Below are positions 9,301 to 20,391 of a stretch of 31,663 nucleotides of DNA, one piece after another; position 1 is the first letter of the stretch; each line of letters begins with the position of its first letter. The stretch covers positions 1 through 31,663 of IMG/VR virus record IMGVR_UViG_3300037882_002606; one strand, 5' to 3'. The position numbers were made by a program, and so were the translations under genes. The notes beneath the pieces were generated by a model that saw nothing but the letters and a program-made list of their open reading frames with translations, was not told the origin of the DNA and made no database searches. The DNA comes from a virus.

Positions 9301-11415
9301 ATGCCACCAATTGTCAATCCATTAAACAAAACAATAAACAAAAAAGATGGTTTGGGTGTTTTTAGTGTTATTCCGTGACCTTTAAACAACGATCCACTTG
9401 CACAATTTAAAGTGTGAACAAAAGCAAAAAACACAAATAACATTGTTTTTGATGGAACAAAACCACAACAGCAACAAACAATAAAAAAACAGTTAGATGA
9501 AACAAAAAACAACGCAAAAAAACAAATAGCTGATAGTATATTAAACAAAACAAGCATAGACGCAAACACTCTAAAGTACGCAATAGAGCGATTGTCTAAC
9601 GACAAAAAAAAGCAAATAGCGGACGCTATTGTAGAATCTTGAATAGAAGTTGTTTGACTTAAAACATATCAAACTAAAAAAAGCACGCCAACACAGAACG
9701 AATGATCTATTAAATGACAACTTATATGACAATGACAAAACAGGTTTTTTAAACCAATTATGTCTACTGTTCCTGGCGAACCATACAATCCACTAAAAAC
9801 TGTTGTTAACACATTGCCTAGTGCGGGGAATGTTTTGGTTGATATATGATGATTAGCTAAAAACATAATCACTGACCCCATAGACACAGTATGAAATATA
9901 TTGTCTGTTCCGGTGTGACTATGATTGCAGGCTAGTAAATATATATGGGGAAAGTGAGCCGAAGCGTTGTGATACGATACGTCAAGTGTAAATACAAAGA
10001 CACAACAAGAAAGAAACGCAAATATACCTCAAGTTATAGCAGAATACATGAACAAAAGCGAAGCAAACGCAAACGCTGTAGTTGAATATGTAAAATGATA
10101 TTGAAACACACAAGAACTAAAGCGTAGACTAGAAGAAGACCCTGTTTCTGTTTTGTCTGATATAACCACACTTGTGTCGTGAGGAGCGTCGATTTCTGGC
10201 AAGCTATGAAGGATTGGTGCTTTGTGAGAAGCTGGGAAGACGGCAGAGTTTGCAAGCAAGGTTTCTAAAATATGAAAAGCGGCAAACAAAGTAGATCCAT
10301 TTAGTTTTATTCCCAAGTATACATATAAATGAATATCAAAAGCAACTTGATTAACAAAAGATGTTTGAGTTGGCGTGTTAGGTAAGACAACATGAACGAG
10401 TGCAGATACAATAAAGCAAGTATACGAGTCAGCAAAAAAAGGTAGTAGGTCTGCTGTTGAATGACTACGTGGTAATATAGATGATGTAGATGTTCTAAAA
10501 AACGTTGAAAAATGAATAGAGGATATAAAGACTGATAGAAGGGCTTTATACTGATCATCGTACGAGAAGTTAAAATCGAATAAAACGCCAATAGATATAA
10601 ACAATATATGACTTTCTACATTACAGAGTATGTACGATGATCTTTGAGTAAGAGTTAGCAAAGATTGAGTTTTGGACTTCTCACAATCAAAAATAACATC
10701 AGCACCAGCACAAAAGAACCTACAATCTATAATAGACGATATGTCAAATTGGGAAGATAAAACACCAGCATGACTTGACATATTAAAACAAAGAGTGCAA
10801 GACTACTTTAGATGAACGCCAGAGTTCGCAAAATCAGATAGGTTTTCTACAAAGGTTGCAAACAGCATAAAAGATGCTATAACAGAGCAAGTGCCAGAAT
10901 ATGCAGAGATGACAAGAAAGTATGCAGAGACATCGAAACTATTGGATGATATAAGATCAGCGATATCTGTTTGAGGTAAAGCATGAACCAGTACAGCAAT
11001 CACAAAACTAAAATCAGCACTAAGAGACAACCAAGAATTTAGAAAAGAAATGGTAAAAAGAATAGAAGAGTATTCATGAAAAGATATATTATGACAGATA
11101 GCGGGTTTGCAGATGTCGCCACTAGTACCTAAGTGATTGGCTGGTGTGTGAGTGTGATTGTGAGTGTGAGGAGGTTATCTTGCATCTATGCTTGACCCTA
11201 CTTTTATATGATCGTTATTGTTGACAAGTCCTAGATTGGTGTGAGAAGTTGCTAATGCTTTAGGTGTATGAGTGTGGGAATTGAATAGGTTTGTAGATAA
11301 AGTAAAATCATTTATTCCAAAAGCAAAAAATGTATGAAATAATAGTGCTAATAGTAGTAATAAATTGAATATATTGTCTAATTGATGAAATAAAAAAGTA
11401 AAACAAATTTTCTAA
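9301..11415 (+). CDS. Large virion protein, ejection/polyvalent-protein type (704 aa)
   Basis: Starts MPPIVNPLNKTINKKDGLGV. The N-terminal third is disordered and Lys/Gln-rich. A hydrophobic Gly/Ala-rich stretch lies around residues 180-205. A conserved-looking segment, PEYAEMTRKYAETSKLLDDI, precedes DALRDNQEFRKEM-like helices. The C-terminus contains a Gly-rich hydrophobic segment (GLAGVGVGLGVGGGYLASML) that could insert into membrane. The P-YA-M-+Y-x-S-LL motif recurs in large internal proteins of phages. Together with the previous gene it probably forms the ejectosome. No clear tape-measure protein is present elsewhere. Confidence 0.5.
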
Positions 11416-11428
11416 TACTAAAAACCAA

Positions 11429-12877
11429 ATGACCACAAAAGAACTAGCACGCAAAGAATTAGCAATACAGAAACTCGAAGAGATCTACTCAAAAGAGAGA
11501 AGTAGTTTTGAGTGTTTTTTTAGGACAATGCGAAAAGAAGAATATGTAGATCCTCTTATACGAAATCGGCATATGGAAGAGATGTGTTATAGATTACAAA
11601 AGGTAGCAGAAGGTAAGACGCAAAGACTAATTATAAATATATGTCCTAGGTCGTGAAAAACAGAAATGATATTGAAACTATTTGCATTGCGAATGATGGG
11701 AAGGAACAATAGTAAGATAATGAGTCTCTCCGCATCTCTATGATTGGTGCAAAGATCGTCACAATGAGCGAGAGACTTATTCAACAGCAAAGCATACAAG
11801 ATGATATTCCCTAGAGTGTGAGGGATAAAAAAAGATCAAGATACAAAGACGTATTGGAAAATAGATGCAGGTGCGGAATACTATAGTGCGTGATTTGATG
11901 GAACTATAACATGAATTGGTGCAAACTTGATACTAATTGATGATCCTATGAAAGCACAAGATTTATCAAGTCCAGTGATCCTTAACAAAACTATAAATAT
12001 TTACAATCAAACAATTAGATCAAGATTAAACAAAAATAAGCAAGGTGCCATAGTCATAATTATGCAGAGATTACACGAAAGAGACCTTATTGGACACATA
12101 TTAGAGCAAGAAAAAAAAGGCATTGAAGACACACGAGAGAAGCTCATTATACCTGCCATTGTTGATTGAGAAAACGGACAAGAGAGTTTCTTTCCTGAAA
12201 TGTTCCCTCTTGACAAACTTATGAAAGAAAAAACAATAGATCCTGCCAACTTTGCTTGCCAATATTTGCAGTCTCCATCTAGTGAAACAAGATCTGAATT
12301 TAAACGTGATTGGTTTAAGTATTACAAAACGTTTCCAGTAGGTATGAGGGTATTTATAACAATAGATCCAGCGTTTACAAAGAATGTACATAGCGACCAA
12401 ACAAGCATTATGGTATGATGATTTGTTGGCGACAATCACTATATATTAGAATATAGGGCGTGAAAACGAGACATAAACGAACTTATGCAAGAGGCAGTAG
12501 GAATGATTGGGAAACACAAACCAGAAAAGGTATGAATAGAGACTGTTGGTGGGCAGTTAGTATTGAAAACAACATTAGAAGATCTATTGCAAAAAAACAA
12601 GATATACACTATAGTAGAGTGAATAAACACAAAAAGCAACAAAGAAACAAAAATAAGGTCGTTACTTGTAAAATATGCAAATTGACTTATACGGCATAGG
12701 GTGGAGCATTTGGAACTAGAGAAGCAGCTGTTGGAATTCCCAAAGTGAGCACATGATGATATTGTAGACTCTCTTGCTATGCAATATGAAATACATAGAC
12801 CAACAGAAGAAACAAACAACATAGGCATGTGATTACAAACAAGTACTGACTATTATTGAAACACTATTTATCACTAA
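11429..12877 (+). CDS. terL: Terminase large subunit
   Basis: A 482-aa ATPase/nuclease that pumps DNA into the prohead. The Walker A motif is CPRSGKTE at residues 72-79, and its glycine (G76) is a TGA codon. Walker B is LILIDD at 167-172, preceded by FDGTITGIGA (two more UGA-glycines nearby). The nuclease domain shows the expected acidic residues: FITIDPAF at about 310, GIETVGGQ, and GAHDDIVDSLA near the C-terminus. Length matches the family. It starts 13 bases after the ejection protein and precedes the portal gene by 9 bases. The motifs make sense only with UGA as glycine, so this gene also serves as evidence for the code. Confidence 0.95.
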
Positions 12878-12886
12878 ATATATATA

Positions 12887-14758
12887 ATGAAAGTAACACT
12901 CAATCACAAACAACAAGAAAAAATTATAGCACACGTTGTAAACACACACCAACAATACGAAGTGTTGATGAAATCATATCTTGCTGATAAGGCGGAAGAG
13001 TATGAGGAATACACAACGTTCAAATTGTCTAAAAAAAACGCTTGGGATACCGACGTAAAGGTAAACAAAGCTTTTGAGGCCATAGAAAAGCGAGCTGGCA
13101 AATTGACTAGTAAAGAACCTACTTGGATAACTAGTGTGAGACCAGATATAGAATACACACTATATTCTTGAGACGGTGAATGATTACAAAATGAGGTTGA
13201 CAACATAAAAAAAACATCCCAAATAACAGAAGGCATTTTAAGAGATACCTGGAAAAGGGGTGATGTTGTAGAAGCAAGTGATAGAATGGCAAAGGATTTT
13301 GCTTCTTTGGGCGTTGCTATCTGAAAGGCATCATATAAATATAAGGCTATGTTTAAAGAAGAAGAAACAACAGACGTACAAGTAGATGAAAACTGAGAAG
13401 AAGTTGTATCCAAATCAAGAAGCAACGTATGATTTGTAAAAAAGATACCAACAGTTGATAATGTGTCCATAGATAGGGTATTTTACGATATAAACTACAA
13501 AGATTTTGATGATTTGCCTTGTGTTGTTGAAATAGTAGATGGGATAAGGGCATCTCATATTTTGAGAGACAAAAAGTATATAAACCTTTATAAACTAGAA
13601 GAAATTATAAGGGCGTGAAATGGCAACAGCCAATCTGATCTTGTAAATAACATACTAAATATAACATGAGTAAGAACAATATCGCCAATGGATATAGACA
13701 AAGAGAGTCTTGTTATAAAAGAGTATTATGGGTATTTTAATCTTACTGACGATCCAAAAAAGGAAAAACTGTATCAGTTTTGTGTTGTAAACAATGCTTT
13801 AGTAATACAAGCAAGAGAAATAAAGTCTATACCGTACTGTATGGTAAGATTGTTTGAGGATACGCTATCGTTGAGAGCAAATTGAATAGTAAGACCAGTG
13901 ATAGGGTTGCAAAAAGATTTTAACTTTAAAAGATCTGCAAGGTCGCAAGCAATCAAACAGTCAATAAACAAAAAGTATATTATGTGACCAAATGCATGAA
14001 TATCTCCAAGAGATTTGGCGAAACCCGATTGAATAATTATATCAAGCAAAGATATGGCAACGTTCCAAAATAACTTTATGGAAATAAGGCAATCAGATAT
14101 AAGTCCTAATGTTTTTAATGATGGTATGGATGACCAAAGAGAAATACAAGCTATGATGTTCTCGCAAGACACAACACAACCGTCCGCTTCTTGATCTACT
14201 ATAGATACAGCCACGGGTGCAAAAATAGAGTTTTATGAAAACAACATAGTCATAAATAAAGCAAGGGTAAAGTATGAGAGGTTTTTGGCTAAGTTATGAG
14301 AAAAAGTTCTATACGCTATGGTTGAGAATATGGGAGAACTAGACAATTATTATACAAAAGTAGAAGATAAAGTGTTTGCAGTTCATAAAGAAAAAATAGA
14401 AAAAGCCTTAAACGATATGACTATTTCTATAGAAATATGATCGACAAACTATGAAAAAGAAAAACAAAGAAGAGATGAATTGATAGCAATACAAAATATA
14501 TTAGAAAAAGCAAAAGCACAAGGCTCTAACGTTAATACCGACAAGAATCTAAAGAACCTACTGGAAACGTTTAATATAAAAGATATTGATTCTTATTTCT
14601 TGCCAAACATGCAAGCTTTATGATTGTGACGAGAAACACAAAGTATTGCTTGACAAACACAACAAAAAACCATATCAAATAGTGTAAACACTACATGAAA
14701 CCAAACTATGGATATGACAAACAGTATCGCTGGAACGTCTATCAATTTACCAGTATAA
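12887..14758 (+). CDS. Portal protein (podoviral type)
   Basis: A 623-aa protein from ATG 12887 (MKVTLNHKQQEKIIAHVVNT). The N-terminal helices and the segment EPTWITSVRPDIEYTLYSGD, followed by the wing/clip-like middle (VSIDRVFYDINYKDFDD), resemble portals of the P22-like group. The C-terminus has a Gln-rich helix and a disordered tail. Length (about 620) and position directly after the terminase and ahead of scaffold and capsid agree with a portal. It forms the dodecameric DNA channel at the capsid vertex. Confidence 0.8.
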
Positions 14759-14765
14759 TACATAT

Positions 14766-15047
14766 ATGATTCCAAAGCTTTTGGACTACAAATCGTCAAA
14801 AAAGTATGAAGATTGAATGGATGAAGCACACGATGTTTTTATGTCACAGGCGTCTTCTATTCAAAGCATACGTGGCGAGTTGTGATATAAGGCTATAAAG
14901 TCATATTTTATGTCACAGGTAGATATAGCAAGAGAGAGGCTAAAAACTATGAGTACAATGGATGATCTCGTAAGAGTACAAACAACACTCAAAGATGCGG
15001 AGGATTTCTTGAATTATTTGGCACAAATGGAAAGTATTACAAAGTAG
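14766..15047 (+). CDS. Small helical late protein, 93 aa
   Basis: Starts MIPKLLDYKSSKKYEDGMDE and ends with TAG. It is almost entirely predicted helix (AIKSYFMSQVDIARERLKTM), with two or three UGA-glycines. It lies between portal and scaffold, where small head-assembly factors often sit. No family was recognised. Confidence 0.65.
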
Positions 15048-15069
15048 TTTTATATTATAATGCACTCAA

Positions 15070-15654
15070 ATGGAAAACAATAACCCTAATGGGACTGGAG
15101 ACATTGAACAAGCAACACCAGAAGAAATTGATGCTTTAAGAGCGAAAGCTAAAGAAGCCGACGATGTGTCAAAAAAATACAAAGAACTTCAAGCTGAATT
15201 TACAAGAAGAAACCAAACAAAATCTCGATGAGAAGAACCACAACAAAACAAACAAGACGACGGCATTGCATGAGCTAATGAGTATCTCAAAACCCATGGA
15301 TCTAAAGTTTTGAAGGAGGAATTGGGGTTTGTATCAAAAGACGATTTTGAAAACTTATTAGAAGAAAGATTAAACAAAATTAGAGAAGTAGAAAAATTGG
15401 AAAGATTTCCACAACTAGCACATCAAAAAGATGCTATACTACAACTATCAAGACATGATGGGTTATCTATAGAAGAAACTATAAAAAAGTATAAATTCCT
15501 AAACGACGACACTATGGCTGAATTTAATAATCCCACTGTTGGAGTCAGAAAGAAGACTCCTTGAACAATAAACCTAGATAATCCGACAGCGGAAGATTTG
15601 GCTATGATTAAAAACATGTCATCAGAAGAATATGCAAAGTTTATGCGTAGATAG
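15070..15654 (+). CDS. Scaffolding protein
   Basis: A 194-aa acidic, helix-rich protein (MENNNPNGTGDIEQATPEEI) directly before the major capsid gene. It has an Ala/Lys/Glu coiled-coil at residues 20-50, a charged middle (DDFENLLEERLNKIREVEKL), and an ending EEYAKFMRR. Small size, high charge, coiled coils and location are all typical of scaffold proteins, which guide prohead assembly and then leave. A second small ORF starting at 15061 (6 codons) overlaps the start and was ignored. Confidence 0.75.
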
Positions 15655-15706
15655 CATTATGTTGTTATGGTTGTAATGAATTTTTATTATTGTATTATTT
15701 ATTACC

Positions 15707-16903
15707 ATGGCAATGTCTGATCTATTTAGTACGATTTACGACAAATCGTTTCAAGAAAGTTTTATGAAAAAAAATGTTGGTATAGAAATCGCCAACTTCC
15801 ACAAATCCGCAGAAATCAATTCTGTATGAGACACGCGGAAAAGGCCTCTCAATATTGACGTCCCTACTGCTAGAGCCCTAACCGCTGGTGCTGACCATGT
15901 AATAGACGAACCAAGCCCAAGCACAGAGTCTATGACAATAGATCAACTTTGGGAAGCGTCTTTTAGAGTAAAAGACACAGACATTAAACAATCGTCTGTA
16001 AAAACAATTGCAAATGATTTCTGAGAAAAATATGCAAGATCTTTGTCTAACAAAGTAGATGCTGATATTTTGTATCAAGCTACAAACGCAACGTCTCTTG
16101 TTGATGATGGTTCGTTGGGCGGTACTGCAACAAACGGTATTGCTATGACAACATCTAATATTGTCAAGATCTCCACAAAATCTACAGAGAAACTACAATT
16201 GCTTGATGTTGATACAGAGAATATGGTTGCCGTAGTCCCTGCACAATACATGACGTTATTAACTGAAAATATCGCAGCAAGAAACACAGGCATGGGTGAT
16301 GAGGTTATGAAAAATGGTTTTGCTGGTACTTACAACACTATCAAGCATTATATTTCTAATAATCTTACTGGTCAAGTAAATGTATCATGGGGCACCAATC
16401 CGTCAAACGGACAAACTGTAGTAATCAATGGTGTTACGTTTACATTTGTTTCATCTATTGGAACAAATACTGGTAATGTATTGATTGGAGCTTCTTCTGC
16501 GGCTACTGCCGCTAATCTAAATACATTGTTGAACGCTCCTAGTGTAACTACCGCTACAGGCGTTGCTTTGACTAATGCTAATCTTTACAAGATACAGTCG
16601 GCTATTGTTTCCACAAACAATGCCTGAACTTTAACTATTAGATTTAAGGGCAAAAACAAAGCTATTGTTGAAGCGTGAACTTCATCTCCAACGTTTGCTA
16701 AATATATTACAAATGTTCTTGTCGCTAAAAAGGGTCATCCAACATGCGTAATGCAAATGTGATTTGGTACATACGAAGCACACCAAGAACCTAAACAAAT
16801 CGGTACAGTAAACCACTTAAGAAAAATTCTCTATGGCGTAAAAGCGTTCAAAGAAGATAGAGATGCAATGGTAAATGTTTTGATTGATTCGTCTAGTTTT
16901 TAG
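15707..16903 (+). CDS. Major capsid protein with insertion domain
   Basis: A 398-aa protein (MAMSDLFSTIYDKSFQESFM). The N-terminal part (WEASFRVKDTDIKQSSVKTI, then KYARSLSNKVDADIL) and the C-terminal half follow the layout of podoviral HK97-fold coat proteins. Residues about 222-345 look like an inserted beta domain (NGQTVVINGVTFTFVSSIG, then NVLIGASSAATAANLNTLLN), a motif widely found in phage capsids. By my count only 5 of 28 glycines are UGA, far fewer than in neighbouring genes, as expected if a very highly expressed gene avoids the recoded codon. It is followed by a terminator-like hairpin. Confidence 0.85.
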
Positions 16904-16916
16904 TATGAATATGTGG

Positions 16917-16936
16917 TATAGGGGCTTGCTCCTATA
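16917..16936 (+). terminator. Hairpin after the capsid gene
   Basis: TATAGGGGC and GCTCCTATA form a nine-base-pair stem (one G-T pair) with a two-base apex, followed by the weakly T-rich ATCTTATTATTT. It is probably a partial terminator or mRNA-stabilising hairpin that raises capsid mRNA relative to downstream genes. Confidence 0.5.
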
Positions 16937-16966
16937 TCTTATTATTTATATTGTAACTATACTACT

Positions 16967-17260
16967 ATGAAATACATAGACAAACATGGTAATATTCAAG
17001 AATTTAGTGGGACAGAACAACAAAAAGATCTGTTTGTTGGGACGTTGGAATATATAGGTGGGACATATTTTGAGCCTAAAGAATTGCTTGAGGTAGAAAC
17101 AAAAGAAGAGAAAGAAGAAAAAGAAATAGAATTGGAGTTGGGAAACGACGAACTTTCAAAATACAAAAAACTACTAAAAGAAGCTGGTATAAAATGATGG
17201 CATCTTATACAAGACCTGGAAAGAGCTAGGACAAAGTGTGAAGAAAACAACTTGCTTTAG
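16967..17260 (+). CDS. Small acidic late protein, 97 aa
   Basis: Starts MKYIDKHGNIQEFSGTEQQK. A beta-like N-terminus is followed by a very acidic Lys/Glu helix (residues 43-60) and a C-terminal helix that continues through a UGA-glycine (KEAGIKGWHLIQDLERA) to TAG at 17258. The standard-code stop would cut it at 76 aa. Similar small acidic proteins after capsid genes can be head-completion or chaperone proteins, but no family was recognised. Confidence 0.6.
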
Positions 17261-17285
17261 TTTGTAAATAAAGAAAATAGCGTCT

Positions 17286-18383
17286 GTGGAAGAATTGGAA
17301 GATATAATCGATCTCATGAGATGAGAAGACGGGACATCTATCGTAGATGTTTTTGTAAATAAAAAAGAAATAAAAAAATACCAAGAACTGGTAAATGAGT
17401 TACATCTTGTAGTAGAAACAGATGATTGAGAGTTTATAGATGCGTGAAAAGTTGTATGAGAGAAAGGGGAAGACTGAAAGGATGGGAAAGACTGAAAAGA
17501 TGGCAAAGATTGAAGAGATTGAGTAGCTGGTAAAGACGGGAAAGACGGCAAAGATGGTGTTGATTGAGTAGATGGGAAAGACTGAAAAGATGGCAAAGAT
17601 GCTTCTGATGTGTCTTGAGATATAATTGTTGAAAAAATCAACAAGTGAGACAAAAGAATACACAGATCAAAACTAGACCTTCCAACTTATTGAGTGCCAA
17701 GTTTTAGCCACATTACATGAATAGACACCAATAATGAAAAAGATGGTGACTTTTTAGTGTATAAAAAAAGTCGTTGAGAGCGAGAAAATAAAGCAATTGT
17801 GTGAGTAGAATGATGATTTGCACCACTAAACTCATCACTAAAAATACCATCTACATATTTGCCATCGTATGTTGATGATATACTAGAAGTACAGTCTTTG
17901 CCATTAGCTTGAGAGACTGGTAAAATATATATAATTACATCTTGAATAAATATCAATAAGTCTTATAGATGGTCTTGATCTCAATGGGTAGATTTAAATT
18001 TTTATGGGAAATGGTGATTTATAACATGAAACGTGTTAGATCAGCCAGATATACATTGAATGTATATAAATATTGCTGAGTTAAATTGAATAACCCAATC
18101 AACACAAACAACAGTTGGTAATCACGAAAACACACTATCTTTGCAACAAAACGAAATAAATAAACTAAAGAGCGTTGTAACAAAAACAGACAGTAGTGTT
18201 ATTTACTGAACAGATTTTAGACTATCAAGAACTCCACTAAAGAGAGGTGTATATTGAGTTTTTGTTGAATGACTAAGGTATTCAGAATGATGGAAATTAA
18301 TATGAAAAAACATTGTATTTAAACAAAAATTAAAAACAAATAGTTGAACAAGTGTTTCTGTAGTATACCCTTGTGTAGTATAA
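17286..18383 (+). CDS. Collagen-like tail fibre protein
   Basis: A 365-aa protein probably starting at GTG 17286 (VEELEDIIDLMRGEDG); the frame opens at 17268 and no nearby ATG is better placed. Residues about 58-105 are 16 perfect Gly-X-Y triplets, mainly GKD/GVD/GRD. Seven of the 16 glycines are TGA, so reading TGA as tryptophan would destroy the repeat. The repeat is followed by a helical linker (IIVEKINKGDKRI) and a beta-rich C-terminal region (YIITSGINI, WSGSQWVDLNFYGKWGF) ending in TAA. Collagen-like stretches are common in phage fibres, where they form trimeric shafts. The C-terminal region may bind receptor. Confidence 0.8.
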
Positions 18384-18431
18384 ACACAATACAAACAATA
18401 GAATCTTTTACTCATTAAATTACAAAAAAAC

Positions 18432-18869
18432 ATGCCAATGCACAGCCATATAGCAAGAGCTATGAAGGATCCCGAACTTTTGCTTGCTTGCAAAACAGTA
18501 TTGTCTATATATGTTACAACTGTTGTTATGCCGCAGTGAGTGTTTGTAAATCCAAGCTCTAACTCTTGAAATTGAACAAATGTTTATGAGAAAAGACAAG
18601 AGTTTGCTCGCATGGTTATGCAAGATCCAGAACCATATATTGAGGCTATGGCTTGACAAGTTGCTCTTATAGATCCAGATTACGACAGAAATGCGTTGAG
18701 CAACTGACAACCGCTATATAATTATTTGTTGTGAAATTGAAATCCTATTTGAATCAGCATATTAGAAGTACAACCTATGCACGCAAGCCGAAACACGCCG
18801 TGAAATCAATCGTGACTTACGTTGTTTGACATGTTGGCTTGAATTGATGATTCAGATAGAATAGCTTAA
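18432..18869 (+). CDS. Hypothetical fibre-module protein, 145 aa
   Basis: Starts MPMHSHIARAMKDPELLLAC and ends with TAA. It is helix-rich at the start, with a hydrophobic strand-like block (SIYVTTVVMPQGVFVNPSS) and a Pro/Asn/Gly-rich second half containing several UGA-glycines. The segment EFARMVMQDPEPYIEAMAGQ forms an amphipathic helix. It sits between two fibre genes, so it may be a connector, fibre chaperone or minor virion protein. No family was recognised. Confidence 0.6.
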
Positions 18870-18889
18870 ACTTTGTTTTAAAACATAGT
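18870..18889 (+). terminator. Intergenic hairpin
   Basis: ACTTTGTTTT is followed directly by AAAACATAGT, giving an imperfect 10-bp stem. The T-rich downstream sequence is short, so termination is doubtful; it may only be an mRNA processing or stability element. Confidence 0.3.
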
Positions 18890-18911
18890 GTTATTTATAA
18901 AACTACCAACA

Positions 18912-19220
18912 ATGCACCCAAATCCAATTGTTTGATCTTTGCAAATAAAAAAAACAAGAAAAACAAAGCACCAAGATTTGTATTTTGTTTTTAAAAACGA
19001 CGAGCTTGTGCCAATCAAGTCTTTAGAAACAAACTGGTGAGACATAGTTTGAAACATAAACGATCAGGTAGATTTGAGTAACGCCATTAAAAACAGAAAA
19101 CCAATTATAACAACAAAACAAGTTCCGTTGTGAAAAATGGTGGAAATAGATTATACAAAATATAATGAAATAATTGTATGAGACTCTATAATACACGCCC
19201 CTTATGTAACTTTTATTTAA
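18912..19220 (+). CDS. Hypothetical fibre-module protein, 102 aa
   Basis: Starts MHPNPIVGSLQIKKTRKTKH and stops with TAA. It looks beta-rich (DLYFVFKNDELVPIKSLETN, then GKMVEIDYTKYNEIIVGDSI), with four or more UGA-glycines. Such small beta proteins between fibre genes may be baseplate or fibre-attachment proteins. No family was recognised. Confidence 0.6.
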
Positions 19221-19233
19221 TAAACATTAAAAC

Positions 19234-20043
19234 ATGCCGGCAAATTTTGAGTTTTGAAATGTTGAAACGTTTGTAGATCCTATGTCTACAGAAGAGTATA
19301 GAAAAAAACTACAAGACGAATGATATCAAACGTATAGGTGACTTGATGGTTTGTACCACAGAGTTCTAAACGAAAAAGATCAATCGCAAACAAACACACA
19401 GATATCACAAATTTACTCTTCGATGTCTAGCAGCGTTACAAGCTTGCAGCAACAAACAGAAAGCAACAAGTGAACAATAGAACATGTTGAAAAAAGACTT
19501 TCTGTTGTAGAAGACGCAAAGAACACTTTTGAAAAAAAAGTAGATTCTGAATTTGTTACAGTAAGGGAAGAAATAACTTTAAAAACAAAAGACGCAATAG
19601 ATGCTTCTAAAGCGTATGCTGACACAATAGTTGAGGCTAAGACAACAGATATTATATCTAAGGTTTCTTCTGTAGATAATAAGGTTATAGAAAACATCAA
19701 AACGTTGGCAGACTATATGACAGAAGACAACGCAGAAGGAGCACAGGCTGTTGTAGATATAGCAGAAAACAAAAACAAAATATTAGAGGTAGATGGTAAA
19801 ATTGATTATGCTGTAAACAGCATTAACTCAAATTTAGACCACATGAGACAAACTCAAGAAGAATTTACACGCCAAACAGTTCTTCAAGCAACATATAACT
19901 CTTTGAGGGGTTGAGATGTAGTGCGTGGTGCGTTTGACTGAGAGCCAACTGGAATTTTGTTTTTAAACGACGACGGAACACCAAAGTTTACAAACAAAGA
20001 GGGTAAACCGCTTTATATTATGACCGCTACGCTTATGGCGTAA
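19234..20043 (+). CDS. Coiled-coil fibre protein (269 aa)
   Basis: Starts MPANFEFGNVETFVDPMSTE. Residues about 55-215 are long heptad-like helices (SVTSLQQQTESNKGTIEHVE, then EEITLKTKDAIDASKAYADT), consistent with a trimeric coiled-coil shaft. The C-terminal 50 residues form a compact Gly/Asp-rich end (GEPTGILFLNDDGTPKFTNK). Together with the collagen-like protein it suggests two kinds of fibre or a jointed fibre. UGA is rare in the coiled coil and frequent in the globular ends, following glycine content. Confidence 0.65.
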
Positions 20044-20080
20044 TACATGGGGGCGTGTATTATAGGTTTTATATTTTTTA
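20041..20080 (+). terminator. Terminator-like hairpin after the fibre genes
   Basis: TAATACA (20041-20047) pairs with TGTATTA (20056-20062) across an 8-base G-rich loop. AGG and the T-rich TTTTATATTTTTT follow. The stem overlaps the stop codon of the fibre gene. It probably separates structural from lysis genes. Confidence 0.5.
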
Positions 20081-20085
20081 TTTAT

Positions 20086-20355
20086 ATGCACAAAAAACAC
20101 TGATGTTGACCAGCTGGCATAAGCCTAGACCAAGGCTTTTATTTGTCTTGTGTTGCTCATGATTTAGATTATGAGAAATGAGACAAAACAAGGCGAGAAG
20201 CCGATAAGGATTTTTTAATAAGTATGATTAGCGAAAGCACAAAACGACGACACCCAATAAAAGCTGTATTTTACTATACACTTGTTGCTTTGTTTTGATA
20301 TGTTTTTTACAACAAAAAACAAAACACAAATACACCAATAAAGGAACAAAGTTAG
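20086..20355 (+). CDS. Phospholipase A2-like protein (putative lysis or entry enzyme)
   Basis: An 89-aa protein starting MHKKHGCGPAGISLDQGF. It has the hallmark PLA2-type arrangement: a CGP-G calcium-loop-like segment at residues 7-11, the catalytic-pair motif HD at 25-26 inside AHDLDY, and a later AD (39-40) in the place of the third active-site Asp. The UGA-glycine at residue 8 is in the loop. A hydrophobic C-terminal segment (VFYYTLVALFGYVFY) could anchor it in membrane. Known PLA2-like domains in viruses hydrolyse phospholipids. Immediately upstream of holin and peptidase genes, a role in lysis is the likeliest, but it could act during entry. No signal peptide was seen. Confidence 0.6.
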
Positions 20356-20391
20356 TTTATATGTGGTTTTATTGTTTTTTTTGTTGTGTTT

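Noticed and set aside
10029-10781. 250-codon minus-strand ORF inside the 704-aa late gene
   Set aside because: Opposite frame of a convincing plus-strand gene; it is long only because the sense strand is TAA/TAG-poor and its sequence is Ser/Phe/His-rich without domain features.
17457-17600. UGA read as tryptophan (code 4, Mycoplasma-like)
   Set aside because: Would place Trp in collagen glycine positions and in Walker A glycines; glycine fits every conserved site checked.
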